Assembly: GCA_963605415.1 (NCBI GenBank)
Contig: CAVCUL010000009.1
Coordinates: 15,290-79,289 of the forward strand
Length of the DNA: 64,000 bases
Origin: CAG-217 sp963605415
GTDB taxonomy: Bacteria > Bacillota > Clostridia > Oscillospirales > Acutalibacteraceae
Reading direction: 5' to 3'
Below, piece by piece: positions 49,902 through 58,800 of the stretch (position 1 is its first letter; each line of letters starts with the position of its first letter). The notes under the pieces are model-generated. The model saw only the letters and a program-made list of their open reading frames with translations, was not told the DNA's origin and ran no database searches. A program made the translations under genes and the position numbers.

Positions 49902-51653
49902 ATGGGGCTTGAAACAATTATGGAAACGGTGAATAGTGAGTTATTCGGCGTATGGTTCTTGATCGGCGCTGTGCTGGTGTTCTTTATGCAGTGCGGCTTT
50001 GCCATGGTAGAGACCGGCTTTACCAGAGCCAAAAATGCCGGCAATATCATTATGAAGAATCTGATGGACTTTTGCATTGGTACAGTGATGTTCATTCTTT
50101 TGGGCTACGGACTGATGTGCGGCCAGGATTATATCGCCGGGGTGATCGGCCTGCCCAATCTGGGTATTTTCACCCACTATAACGACTTTAACTGGTCCAA
50201 CTTCGTATTCAACCTGGTGTTCTGTGCCACAGCGGCCACCATTGTGTCCGGCGCTATGGCAGAGCGCACCAAGTTCTCCGCCTACTGTATTTACTCTGCG
50301 GTGATCTCCGCTGTGGTGTATCCCATTGAGGCAGGCTGGGTCTGGAATGTGGACGGCAACGGCTGGCTGCAAAAGCTGGGCTTCCACGATTACGCCGGGT
50401 CCTGCGCCATTCACATGGTGGGCGGCATTGCGGCACTGATCGGCGCCATCTTCCTTGGCCCCCGGATCGGCAAGTACCATACGGACGAAAAAACCGGCAA
50501 AAAGACCCCCAAGGCCATTCCCGGCCACTCCCTGACCCTGGGCGCTCTGGGCGTGTTTATTCTGTGGTTTGCCTGGTACGGCTTTAACGGCGCAGCAGCC
50601 ACTGATGTACCTACCCTGGCGTCTATTTTGGTTACCACCACTGTGGCACCGGCTGTGGCTACCTGCACCACTATGCTCTTTACCTGGATCAAGGACGGCA
50701 AGCCGGATGTGTCTATGTCCCTGAACGGCTCTTTGGCCGGGTTGGTGGCTGTGACCGCCTCTTGTGATGTAACGGACGCGCTTGGCTCCGGGATCATCGG
50801 CGCTGTGGCCGGTATTCTGGTGGTGCTGGTCGTGGAGCTGCTGGATAAGAAATTGCATATTGACGACCCGGTAGGCGCTGTGGCTGTGCATATGGCCAAC
50901 GGCATTTGGGGCACCCTGGCTGTGGGCCTGTTCGCCACCGAAAAGGCACCGGGCTACGCAGTGTCCGGTCTGACCCATACGGGCCTGTTCTACGGCGGCG
51001 GGCTGCACCTGCTGGGCACCCAGCTGATCGGCTTTGCGGCTGTGGCCGGTTGGGCGGCAGTGACCCTGACCATCACTTTCTTTATTTTGAACAAGACCAT
51101 CGGCCTGCGAGTCAGCGCCGAGGAGGAGATCAAGGGCCTGGACGCCACCGAGCACAACCTGCCCTCTGCCTATGCGGACTTTATGCCTGTAGGTGCCGGC
51201 TTTATGGCTGCCCCGGTTACAGATAGTGGCTTGCCGGCTGCCCCGGTTGAAAAGGCGGTACCGGTGGAGACCTATACCACCAAGCCGGACGCCAAGCTCA
51301 GCGAAGTGGTGATGCTCTTTAACCCGGCCAAGCTGGAGCGGGTGAAGGACGCGATGAATGCAGTGGGCGTCACCGGCATGACCGTAACCAATGTGATGGG
51401 CTGCGGCACCCAAAAGGGCCATGTACGCAAGTACCGTGGTGTAGAGATTGAGGAACTGAACCTGAATCCGAAGATGAAGCTGGAAATGGTGATTTCCGCC
51501 GTGCCGGTAGAGACGGTAATCGCTGCTGCCAGAGAGGCACTTTATACCGGCAATATCGGGGATGGAAAGATTTTTGTCTACGATGTGGAGGACGCAGTCA
51601 AGGTGCGCACCGGCGCACGGGGCTATGACGCTCTCCAGGGTACGGACGACTGA
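49902..51653 (+). CDS. amt: Ammonium transporter fused to a P-II regulatory domain
   Basis: The 583-residue protein joins an Amt channel (about residues 1-415) to a GlnB/GlnK domain (about 465-575). The channel has eleven hydrophobic helices and shows QCGFAMVETGFTRAKN, HMVGGIAALIGA and the pore-region FNGAAATDV and AVHMANGIWG. The P-II part has the T-loop GCGTQKGHVRKYRGVEIEE, with the tyrosine that can be uridylylated in other bacteria, and the ATP-binding segment GDGKIFVYDVEDAVKVRTG (given as GKIFVYDVEDAV). Fusion places the inhibitory P-II protein on its target channel. AGGAGG lies 5-6 bases before ATG 49902. Confidence 0.93.
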   Translation: MGLETIMETVNSELFGVWFLIGAVLVFFMQCGFAMVETGFTRAKNAGNIIMKNLMDFCIGTVMFILLGYGLMCGQDYIAGVIGLPNLGIFTHYNDFNWSNFVFNLVFCATAATIVSGAMAERTKFSAYCIYSAVISAVVYPIEAGWVWNVDGNGWLQKLGFHDYAGSCAIHMVGGIAALIGAIFLGPRIGKYHTDEKTGKKTPKAIPGHSLTLGALGVFILWFAWYGFNGAAATDVPTLASILVTTTVAPAVATCTTMLFTWIKDGKPDVSMSLNGSLAGLVAVTASCDVTDALGSGIIGAVAGILVVLVVELLDKKLHIDDPVGAVAVHMANGIWGTLAVGLFATEKAPGYAVSGLTHTGLFYGGGLHLLGTQLIGFAAVAGWAAVTLTITFFILNKTIGLRVSAEEEIKGLDATEHNLPSAYADFMPVGAGFMAAPVTDSGLPAAPVEKAVPVETYTTKPDAKLSEVVMLFNPAKLERVKDAMNAVGVTGMTVTNVMGCGTQKGHVRKYRGVEIEELNLNPKMKLEMVISAVPVETVIAAAREALYTGNIGDGKIFVYDVEDAVKVRTGARGYDALQGTDD

Positions 51654-51669
51654 TCGTCCCTGCCTGTTT

Positions 51670-51706
51670 CGGCTTTGCCATTACACGGTGGCAAAGCCGC
51701 TTTTTT
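51670..51706 (+). terminator. Intrinsic terminator after amt
   Basis: A perfect 11-bp stem (51670-51680 with 51689-51699) with an 8-base loop is followed by C and six T. Confidence 0.9.
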
Positions 51707-51814
51707 GTGTAATACGGCAAAAGTGAGCGATAATTCACGGCAAAATGCTAAAAAGTTTGTGACTTTTACCATAAATATGCCACTTCTTCGCTGTAGATTT
51801 TAAGTGTGGGCGCA

Positions 51815-51843
51815 TTGACGGCTAATCGACAGTGTTGTAAAAT
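51815..51843 (+). promoter_or_regulatory. Predicted promoter of the split glutamate synthase operon
   Basis: TTGACG (51815-51820) and TAAAAT (51838-51843) are 17 bases apart, about 47 bases before the first gene. Confidence 0.72.
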
Positions 51844-51889
51844 AAAACAAAGGATTTTTTGGAGAAATACAGATACAGGAGTGATGAAT

Positions 51890-52993
51890 ATGCTGCGAGA
51901 GGGCGAGATACGCATTCCCTCCGGCTGCGCCATTGCCGCCATTATTGACCGCAAGGGCGAGCCGATTAACGGATCGGAGATTATTCAGTCCATTGCCTTA
52001 ATGCATGACCGTTCCAACGGTTTGGGCGGTGGCTTTGCCGCCTACGGCATTTATCCCGATCACAAAACGGATATTGCCTTTCATGTGTTTTACCAGTCGG
52101 TACAGGCACGGGGCGCTTGCGAGGAATTTTTGTTTAAGCATTTTAATGTGGACGTTTCCGAGCGTATTCCCACCAAGAAGATCGCGTCCATTGAGAACGG
52201 GCCGGACATTTGGCGCTATTTTGCCAAGCCCAACAAGGTACGAATGAAAGAGGCCCGGCTGGATGAAGAGGAATATACCGCTCAGTGCGTGATCCATGTG
52301 AACAATGAGATTGATGGCGCTTTTATCTTTTCCAGTGGTAAGAATATGGGCTGTTTTAAGGCTGTGGGCTATCCGGAGGATGTGGGCGAGTTCTATATGC
52401 TGGATCAGTATGACGCATATTTGTGGACGGCACACGGCCGTTTTCCCACCAACACCCCCGGCTGGTGGGGTGGTGCACACCCCTTTAACCTGTTGGATTG
52501 GTCCGTAGTGCATAACGGCGAGATCTCCTCTTATGACGCCAACCGCCGGTATATTGAGCAGTTTGGCTATGTGTGCACCATGCAGACGGATACGGAGGTT
52601 ATTACTTATTTGTTTGACCACCTGATCCGCCACCATCAGCTGCCCATTGATGTGGCGGCCGATGTGCTCACCGCCCCGGAGTGGGACGAGATCGACCGTA
52701 TGGACCCGGAACGGAAAGAATATTTTACCAACCTGCGCTCTATCTATAACGGCGCTTTGGTAAACGGGCCGTTCTCTGTGATCCTCGGCTCCAACAAGGG
52801 GCTGCTGGCCATCAACGATCGGTTGAAGCTGCGCTCCCTGACTGCGGCCACCAAGGGCAACCGGGCGTACTTTGCCTCGGAGGAGTCCGCCATTCGCGTG
52901 ATCTGCCCCCACCCGGAAAAGGTGTGGTCCGTCAGCGGTGCGGAGCCTGTATTTATCCCGCTGGAGCTGGCAAAGGAGGAAGACGATGATTAA
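51890..52993 (+). CDS. Glutamate synthase amidotransferase-domain protein (class II, Ntn type)
   Basis: The 367-residue protein corresponds to the N-terminal glutaminase domain of bacterial GltB, here as a separate polypeptide that releases ammonia from glutamine. The likely nucleophile is the Cys in IPSGCAIAAII near residue 12, which in relatives becomes the N-terminus after processing. AHGRFPTNTPGWWGGAHPF near 180 (given as GRFPTNTPGWWG) and HNGEISSYDANR are the glutamine-site motifs of class II amidotransferases. ATG 51890 is chosen because AGGAG is 8 bases upstream; ATG 51884 is too close to it. It overlaps the FMN-domain gene by 8 bases. Confidence 0.88.
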   Translation: MLREGEIRIPSGCAIAAIIDRKGEPINGSEIIQSIALMHDRSNGLGGGFAAYGIYPDHKTDIAFHVFYQSVQARGACEEFLFKHFNVDVSERIPTKKIASIENGPDIWRYFAKPNKVRMKEARLDEEEYTAQCVIHVNNEIDGAFIFSSGKNMGCFKAVGYPEDVGEFYMLDQYDAYLWTAHGRFPTNTPGWWGGAHPFNLLDWSVVHNGEISSYDANRRYIEQFGYVCTMQTDTEVITYLFDHLIRHHQLPIDVAADVLTAPEWDEIDRMDPERKEYFTNLRSIYNGALVNGPFSVILGSNKGLLAINDRLKLRSLTAATKGNRAYFASEESAIRVICPHPEKVWSVSGAEPVFIPLELAKEEDDD

Positions 52994-54488
52994 TTATATT
53001 CCCCGCCGGTTTACCATTGTGCGGGACCGGGAGCTTTGTATTGACTGCGGCTGCTGCGTGCGCCAGTGCTCCAACGAGTGCCATAGCTTTGGGCCGGACG
53101 GCAAGACCGTGGTGTCCCATTCTCAGGACTGCGTGGCCTGTCATCGGTGCGTAGATCTGTGCCCCACCGGCGCCCTGCGGATCGAAAAATATCTGTGCGA
53201 CTATCGGGACAATGCCAACTGGACCCCCCGCTATCAGCAAGAGATCTGCCGTCAGGCAGATACCGGCGGCGTGCTGCTGTCCGCCATGGGCAACCCCCAG
53301 CCGTATCCCATTTATTGGGACAAAATTTTGCTCAACGCCTCCCAGGTGACGAACCCCTCCATTGACCCTTTGCGGGAGCCCATGGAGATCCGCACCATTC
53401 TGGGTCGCAAGCCGGATCGGCTGCAAGTGGAGCGCAAGGGCAAGTCTACTACCAAGATGCCGCCCCAGGTGATGCTGGAGACGCCCATTATGTTCTCCGC
53501 CATGAGCTTTGGCTCCATCAGCCTGAACGCTCAAAAATCTCTGGCCATGGCTGCCAAGAATATGGGTACCCTGTTTAATACCGGCGAGGGCGGTTTGCAC
53601 CCGGATCTGGCTTCTTACGGCGACTATGCCGTGGTGCAGGTGGCCTCCGGCCGCTTTGGCGTGCACAAGAATTATCTGAACAATTCCAAGTTTGTGGAAA
53701 TCAAGATCGGTCAGGGGGCTAAGCCGGGGATCGGCGGCCATCTGCCCGGTGAAAAGGTGAACGTGGAGGTTAGTAATGCCCGTATGATCCCGGTGGGCTC
53801 AGACGCGATTTCGCCTGCGCCCCACCATGATATTTATTCCATTGAGGACCTGCGCCAGCTGATTTGGTCGCTAAAGCAGGCCACGGACAATAAAAAGCCC
53901 ATTTCTGTTAAGATCGCGGCGGTGCACAACATTGCGGCCATCGCCTCCGGTGTGGCCCGTGCCGGTGCGGATATTGTGGTCATTGACGGTTTCCGCGGCG
54001 GCACCGGTGCAGCACCTACCCGCATCCGCGACAATGTGGGTATTCCCATTGAACTGGCGCTGGCGGCTGCAGATCAGCGGCTGCGGGACGAGGGCATTCG
54101 CTCCACCGTGTCTTTGGTGGCGGCAGGCTCTTTCCGCTGCTCTTCCGATGTGATCAAAGCCATTGCCTTGGGTGCGGACGCGGTGTATATCGCCTCTGCG
54201 CCGTTGATCGCCATGGGTTGCCATATGTGTCAAACCTGCAATACCGGTAAGTGCAACTGGGGCATTGCCACCCAGCGCCCGGACCTGACCCGGCGGCTGA
54301 ACCCGGAGATTGCCCATCAGCGGGTAGAGAACCTGCTCTCTGCCTGGAACCATGAGATGAAAGAGATCATGGGCGGTATGGGTATCAACTCCGTAGACTC
54401 CCTGCGGGGCAACCGACTGATGCTCCGCGGTATCGGCCTGACAGACCGGGAACTGCAAATCCTGGGTATTAAGCACGCAGGGGAATAA
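52986..54488 (+). CDS. gltB: Glutamate synthase FMN-domain protein with N-terminal ferredoxin domain
   Basis: The 500-residue protein has two 4Fe-4S motifs at residues about 17-55 (CIDCGCCVRQCSNEC and CVACHRCVDLCPTG). The FMN-binding glutamate synthase domain (about 140-490) follows, with MSFGSISLNAQKSLA, NTGEGGLHP, KPGIGGHLPGEKV, DGFRGGTGAAPTRIRDN and the Cys-rich CHMCQTCNTGKCNWG. It reduces 2-iminoglutarate formed from 2-oxoglutarate and channelled ammonia. AAGGAGGAAGACG precedes the ATG. This is the archaeal-type core rather than the large fused GltB. The Cys motif near 425 probably binds the 3Fe-4S cluster. Confidence 0.93.
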   Translation: MINYIPRRFTIVRDRELCIDCGCCVRQCSNECHSFGPDGKTVVSHSQDCVACHRCVDLCPTGALRIEKYLCDYRDNANWTPRYQQEICRQADTGGVLLSAMGNPQPYPIYWDKILLNASQVTNPSIDPLREPMEIRTILGRKPDRLQVERKGKSTTKMPPQVMLETPIMFSAMSFGSISLNAQKSLAMAAKNMGTLFNTGEGGLHPDLASYGDYAVVQVASGRFGVHKNYLNNSKFVEIKIGQGAKPGIGGHLPGEKVNVEVSNARMIPVGSDAISPAPHHDIYSIEDLRQLIWSLKQATDNKKPISVKIAAVHNIAAIASGVARAGADIVVIDGFRGGTGAAPTRIRDNVGIPIELALAAADQRLRDEGIRSTVSLVAAGSFRCSSDVIKAIALGADAVYIASAPLIAMGCHMCQTCNTGKCNWGIATQRPDLTRRLNPEIAHQRVENLLSAWNHEMKEIMGGMGINSVDSLRGNRLMLRGIGLTDRELQILGIKHAGE

Positions 54489-54501
54489 GGAGGACAGTGA
54501 G

Positions 54502-54942
54502 ATGAAAAAAGTATTTGCACGAGAGGAACTTTGCATCAACTGCCACCTGTGTGAAGTCTATTGCAAAACGGCGCATTCCGCCTCCGGCGATGTGCTGACG
54601 GCCAATAAATATGAGGACCCGGCGCCGATCAGCCGGGTCAAGGTGTACGGCGACCGGGTGGCCTCCGTGGCGGTGAACTGCCGCCATTGCGACGACCCTG
54701 CATGTGTAAAGGCCTGCATTACCGGCGCTATGCACAAGGACAAAAAGACCGGCATTGTGTCCGTAGACCCAGATAAGTGCATCGGTTGTATGACCTGCCT
54801 GGCGGTGTGCCCCATCGGGTGTATTCAGCCCGGCAATATTGCCTACAAGTGCGACCTGTGCGGCGGGGAAGAACCGGCGTGCGTTAAGGGTTGCCCCAAC
54901 CGGGCCTTGGTTTGGGTAGAAGCGGGAGGTGCTGCCAAGTGA
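54502..54942 (+). CDS. Ferredoxin-type 4Fe-4S electron-transfer protein
   Basis: The 146-residue protein has four cysteine clusters typical of DmsB/HycB-like electron carriers: CINCHLCEVYC near residue 11, CRHCDDPACVKAC near 58, CIGCMTCLAVC near 93 and CDLCGGEEPACVKGC near 117. It could hold up to four clusters and would carry electrons from the adjacent flavoprotein to the FMN-domain protein. GGAGG lies upstream of ATG 54502. Its stop overlaps the GTG of the next gene by four bases. Confidence 0.9.
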   Translation: MKKVFAREELCINCHLCEVYCKTAHSASGDVLTANKYEDPAPISRVKVYGDRVASVAVNCRHCDDPACVKACITGAMHKDKKTGIVSVDPDKCIGCMTCLAVCPIGCIQPGNIAYKCDLCGGEEPACVKGCPNRALVWVEAGGAAK

Positions 54943-56201
54943 AGTATGTGATCATCGGTGCCTCTGCCGCCGGACTGGCTGCGGCGGAGCAAATTCGCAA
55001 GACGGACCCGGCAGGCGCTGTCACTCTGCTGACTCGGGAGACGGATCTGCCCTACTCCCGCCCGTCTATCAGTTATTACTTAAAGGGCCTGGTGCGGCGG
55101 AATCAAATGCGCCTGCGCACTCCGGCTTACTATAAAGAGCAAAAAATCGAGATCGTCACCGGTGTTGAGGTGACCGCCATTGACAGGGAAAAGAAAGCCG
55201 TCAAGTGCGGGCGCAAGGCGTATAGCTATGACAAGCTGTGCCTGTGCACCGGCTCCGTGCCCTTTGTGCCGCCCATGCAGAATGTGAGCGGCAAGCGGAA
55301 TGTGTGCGGTTTTTTGACCGCGGCAGACGCCCAGACTGTGCATGATCTGGCAAGCGAAGATACCCGCGCGGTGGTGATCGGCGCCGGTCTGATCGGTATG
55401 AAAGCTGCCGAGGGGCTGAGCAAAATTTGCAAAAGCGTAGATGTGGTGGAGCTGTCCGATCGAGTGCTGCCCTCTATTTTAGATGAAAAGAGCGCCAAAC
55501 TGGTGCGCCGCCATTTGGAGCGCCACGGTCTGCGCTTCCACCTGGGCCAAACGGTGACCCGGGCCAAGTGCAGCGGCAAGACAGTGCAGCGGGTGGTGCT
55601 GCAAAACGGCAGGGAACTGCCCTGCGATCTGCTGGTAGTGGCAGTGGGTGTGCGCCCGGCTACGGCACTGGCAGAGGCAGCAGGCCTGACGGTGGAGCGT
55701 GGGATCATTACCGATCCGGCTACTATGCAGACCTCGGATGCGGATATTTACGCCGCAGGGGACTGCGCCGTGTCTGTAGATATGCTGGACGGCAGCAAGA
55801 AGATCTTGGCCCTGTGGCCCAATGCAGTGGCGCAAGGTCGTGCAGCGGGCAGCCAAATGGCCGGCGGCGATGTGACCGTGGGAGGCACCTATGCGGTGAA
55901 TGCCATTGATTTTTACGGCCTGCGCATTTGCACATGCGGGCTCATCAACGCCAAGGGCGACGGCTATACGGACCGGGTGACCGCCGCAGACGATACCTAC
56001 AAGCGCCTGGTGTTCCGAGATGGCAAGCTGGTGGGCTATGTGCTCATCAACGCCAGCGAGAATGCCGGCATTTACACATCTTTGATTTCCGGCGGCGTGC
56101 CGCTGGAGGGTCTGCAAGGGGATCTGATGGACAGCCCCAATCTGTTCTGGTTCCCCAAGGAAACCCGGATTACCAAACTGAGAGGAGGGGTGCAGCTGTG
56201 A
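54939..56201 (+). CDS. FAD/NAD(P)-dependent oxidoreductase of the glutamate synthase operon
   Basis: The 420-residue pyridine nucleotide-disulphide-type reductase has the FAD motif VIIGASAAGLAAAEQI at the N-terminus, the NAD(P) motif VVIGAGLIGMKAAEG near residue 147 and the second FAD motif DIYAAGDCAV near 269. No redox-active CxxxxC is seen, as in ferredoxin/rubredoxin reductases. It most likely takes electrons from NAD(P)H and feeds the neighbouring Fe-S protein. The start is GTG 54939, overlapping the previous stop, with GGGAGG 8 bases upstream. The end overlaps the GXGXG gene by four bases. Confidence 0.9.
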   Translation: MKYVIIGASAAGLAAAEQIRKTDPAGAVTLLTRETDLPYSRPSISYYLKGLVRRNQMRLRTPAYYKEQKIEIVTGVEVTAIDREKKAVKCGRKAYSYDKLCLCTGSVPFVPPMQNVSGKRNVCGFLTAADAQTVHDLASEDTRAVVIGAGLIGMKAAEGLSKICKSVDVVELSDRVLPSILDEKSAKLVRRHLERHGLRFHLGQTVTRAKCSGKTVQRVVLQNGRELPCDLLVVAVGVRPATALAEAAGLTVERGIITDPATMQTSDADIYAAGDCAVSVDMLDGSKKILALWPNAVAQGRAAGSQMAGGDVTVGGTYAVNAIDFYGLRICTCGLINAKGDGYTDRVTAADDTYKRLVFRDGKLVGYVLINASENAGIYTSLISGGVPLEGLQGDLMDSPNLFWFPKETRITKLRGGVQL

Positions 56202-56932
56202 GTATTGAGGCAGGACTGTGCAAGTATGCAGAGCTGAACGACAAGATCAAGCAGGAGCTGCGTACCAAGAAAAAGGTAACGGTCACGGCGGTCAACGGCC
56301 AGCGCTATATCGGCTGTGCTCTGGACGCGGGCAAGACCATTCAGGTCCATGGCACCCCGGGTAATGATATGGCCTGCTACTTAAATGGCGGCAGGGTAGA
56401 GGTGTTCGGCAACTGTCAGGACGCAGTGGGAAACACCATGAACGGCGGTGAAATTGTCATTCACGGCCACGCCGGAGACGCTATGGGCTACGGTATGCGG
56501 GACGGCCAGATTTTTGTGGAGACCAATGTGGCTTGCCGCGGCGGAATCCATATGAAAGAATTTGAACAGATGAAGCCGGTGCTGGTGATCGGCCGCAATG
56601 CCGGCTCCTTTCTGGGTGAGTATATGGCGGGGGGCACTATTGTGCTTCTGGGACTGGGTATGAAGCGGGGCGAAAAGCTGTTTGGTACCCACTGTGCCTC
56701 CGGTATGCACGGGGGCAAGATCTTTGTGCGGGGCAATTTTCCAAAAGAAAATATCAGCCCTAATATTAAAGTGACAGCTTTGACAGATGCGGATCGGCAG
56801 GAGCTGGAAGGGTATTTGAAGAAATATGCTAAGTATTTTGGCGTCTCCATGGACGAAATTTTGAAAAAATCCTTCAAAAAATTGGTTCCGGCCACCTCCA
56901 GACCCTATGCAAACCTTTACACGCCCAACTAA
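56198..56932 (+). CDS. Glutamate synthase GXGXG-domain protein
   Basis: The 244-residue protein matches the C-terminal beta-helix domain of GltB (also seen in formylmethanofuran dehydrogenase subunit C), which organises the ammonia channel between sites. Repeated turns such as YLNGGRVEVFGNCQD, MNGGEIVIHGHAGD, MAGGTIVLLGLG and MHGGKIFVRGNF mark the coils. The N-terminal AELNDKIKQEL and C-terminal LKKYAKYFGV segments are helical. Start is GTG 56198 with GGAGGGG upstream, overlapping the flavoprotein stop. With the amidotransferase and FMN proteins it rebuilds a full glutamate synthase alpha chain. Confidence 0.88.
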   Translation: MSIEAGLCKYAELNDKIKQELRTKKKVTVTAVNGQRYIGCALDAGKTIQVHGTPGNDMACYLNGGRVEVFGNCQDAVGNTMNGGEIVIHGHAGDAMGYGMRDGQIFVETNVACRGGIHMKEFEQMKPVLVIGRNAGSFLGEYMAGGTIVLLGLGMKRGEKLFGTHCASGMHGGKIFVRGNFPKENISPNIKVTALTDADRQELEGYLKKYAKYFGVSMDEILKKSFKKLVPATSRPYANLYTPN

Positions 56933-56944
56933 AGGTATTATAAT
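56916..56944 (+). promoter_or_regulatory. Predicted purF promoter
   Basis: TTTACA (56916-56921), inside the end of the GXGXG gene, and TATAAT (56939-56944) are 17 bases apart. Confidence 0.68.
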
Positions 56945-56983
56945 AGAGAAAAGTAAAAACCACGCATAGGATAGGAGACAGCG

Positions 56984-58435
56984 ATGTTCGATAGTTTGCA
57001 CGAGGAATGCGGCGTATTCGGCGTATTTGAAAATCAGACCACTACGGTAGCCCAGACGGCGTACCTGGCCCTGTTTGCCTTGCAGCACAGAGGGCAGGAG
57101 AGTTGCGGCATTGCCGTAAATGACGATGGTGTGTTTCGCCACCATCGGGGAGACGGCCTGGTGCCGGATGTGTTTAGCAAAGAGCAGCTGGCTGCGTTGG
57201 GTACAGGCAATATGGCTATCGGTCATGTGCGTTACTCCACCACCGGCGGCAAAAATGCAAATAACATTCAGCCTCTGGTGATTCGCCACATTAAAGGTAA
57301 TTTGGCTGTGGCGCATAACGGCAATCTGGTGAACGCGCCGGAGTTGCGTCGCCAGTTCGAGTTAAAGGGCGCGATTTTTCACGGCACATCAGACACGGAG
57401 TCCATTGCTTACTCGATTGTAGAGGAACGCCTGCACAGCAAAAGCACGGAGAAGGCCATTGAGAAGATCATTCCACGGCTGCAGGGCGCGTTTTCCTGCG
57501 TGGTGATGACCGCTACCAAGCTGATTGCTTTTCGGGATCCAAAGGGATTTCGCCCTCTTTGCCTGGGTAAGACGGCAGACGGCGCCTATGCGGTGGCATC
57601 GGAGAGCTGCGCGCTGGATTCTATCGGTGCGCGCTTTGAGCGGGATATTGCTCCCGGTGAGATTGTGGTCATCAGCAAGGACGGCGTGCGCTCCATTACC
57701 ACCCATTGCGGCGGCCCCCGCCATATTTGTGTGTTTGAGTACATCTACTTTGCCCGGCCGGACAGTGTGATTGAAGGCGTGTCTGTACAGCACGCCAGAA
57801 TGCGGGCGGGCGCTTATCTTGCCAAGGAGCACCCGGTGGATGCAGATATTGTCATCGGCGTGCCGGACAGCGGTCTGGATGCGGCCTTGGGCTATGCTAA
57901 GGAGAGCGGAATTCCTTACGGTATCGGATTTATTAAAAATCGCTACATTGGGCGCAGCTTTATTCAGCCCACCCAGGGTCAGCGAGAGGATGCGGTGAAG
58001 ATCAAGTTGAATGTGCTGCGTGAGAATATCAAGGGCAAGCGCGTGGTGATGATTGACGACTCTATTGTGCGCGGTACCACCAGTGCACGGATTGTCAGCC
58101 TGTTGCGGGAGGCCGGTGCCAAAGAGGTGCATATGCGGGTTTCTGCCCCTCCGTTTCGCCATCCCTGCTTCTTTGGAACGGATATTGACAGCCAGGAAAA
58201 CCTGATTGCGTGCAAATTTAATACAATTTCTGAAATTTCTTGCCAATTAGGGGTTGACAGCCTGGGGTATCTTAGTGTAAAATCTACTCACGCACTCGCG
58301 AAGGAGTCCGGGTTCGATTTCTGCGACGGCTGCTTTACCGGCCAGTATCCGATTCCTACCCCTGCGCAGCAGTCCAAGGATAAGTTTGAGGAAAAGCTCA
58401 ATCAGTTTTCCTCATATTATCAGGTGTTGGATTAA
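56984..58435 (+). CDS. purF: Amidophosphoribosyltransferase
   Basis: The 483-residue enzyme makes phosphoribosylamine, the first committed purine step, using glutamine nitrogen. The propeptide MFDSLHEE precedes the nucleophile of CGVFGVF. Glutaminase motifs are RYSTTGGKNANN, AHNGNLVNAPE and HGTSDTES. The PRPP-binding loop is VVMIDDSIVRGTTS near residue 348. Cysteines placed as in the 4Fe-4S Bacillus-type enzyme are seen in HICVFEYIYFARPDS, FRHPCFFGTD and DFCDGCFTGQYP. It has its own promoter right behind the glutamate synthase operon; no other pur gene is in the window. Confidence 0.96.
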   Translation: MFDSLHEECGVFGVFENQTTTVAQTAYLALFALQHRGQESCGIAVNDDGVFRHHRGDGLVPDVFSKEQLAALGTGNMAIGHVRYSTTGGKNANNIQPLVIRHIKGNLAVAHNGNLVNAPELRRQFELKGAIFHGTSDTESIAYSIVEERLHSKSTEKAIEKIIPRLQGAFSCVVMTATKLIAFRDPKGFRPLCLGKTADGAYAVASESCALDSIGARFERDIAPGEIVVISKDGVRSITTHCGGPRHICVFEYIYFARPDSVIEGVSVQHARMRAGAYLAKEHPVDADIVIGVPDSGLDAALGYAKESGIPYGIGFIKNRYIGRSFIQPTQGQREDAVKIKLNVLRENIKGKRVVMIDDSIVRGTTSARIVSLLREAGAKEVHMRVSAPPFRHPCFFGTDIDSQENLIACKFNTISEISCQLGVDSLGYLSVKSTHALAKESGFDFCDGCFTGQYPIPTPAQQSKDKFEEKLNQFSSYYQVLD

Positions 58436-58473
58436 AAGTGAATAAGCGGACGCAACCTGCGCCCGCTGTATAT

Positions 58474-58566
58474 GGAGAGTTGTCCGAGCTGGCCGAAGGA
58501 GCACGATTGGAAATCGTGTAACATCTAAACGGGTGTTCGAGGGTTCGAATCCCTTGCTCTCCGCCA
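58474..58566 (+). tRNA. tRNA-Ser (anticodon GGA), CCA encoded
   Basis: The acceptor arms GGAGAGT (58474-58480) and GCTCTCC (58556-58562) pair, with discriminator G and encoded CCA (58564-58566). The anticodon stem CACGA/TCGTG encloses TTGGAAA, giving anticodon GGA at 58509-58511. A long variable arm and the T arm GAGGGTTCGAATCCCTT are present, as expected for class II tRNA-Ser. It is the last core gene before the accessory region. Confidence 0.96.
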
Positions 58567-58568
58567 AA

Positions 58569-58618
58569 AAAGCCCAGAATGGCGCGTGATTACGCGGAAT
58601 TCAGGGCTTTCTTTTTTT
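58569..58618 (+). terminator. Intrinsic terminator behind tRNA-Ser
   Basis: AAAGCCC (58569-58575) pairs with GGGCTTT (58604-58610), with an inner CGCG/CGCG pairing, and seven T follow at 58612-58618. Confidence 0.75.
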
Positions 58619-58691
58619 GCTTTTCGCCGTTTTGCACTTGTGGCAATTTGTGTACCAATGTTAGCATTTGATGGCATTTTGTCTTACTCGT

Positions 58692-58798
58692 TCAGGAAAA
58701 AGCAAAAGCGTTTAACTGATCGACGGTGCGCTGTCGGATGTGGGTGTACACATCCATAGTCAGCTCCACCTTGGAGTGCCCCAGCAGCTTGGACAGCG
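58692..58798 (-). pseudogene. C-terminal remnant of a phage-type tyrosine integrase
   Basis: The minus-strand frame ending at TGA 58692 reads LSKLLGHSKVELTMDVYTH followed by IRQRTVDQLNAF. This holds the LLGHS motif and the catalytic tyrosine context of tyrosine recombinases (xxTxxxYTH). The frame is cut off after about 34 codons: a stop sits at 58803-58805 and homology ends near 58798. Only the last part of the catalytic domain remains, so it cannot work. Lying about 130 bases from the 3' end of tRNA-Ser, it marks the edge of a former integrated element. Confidence 0.85.
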
Positions 58799-58800
58799 GC

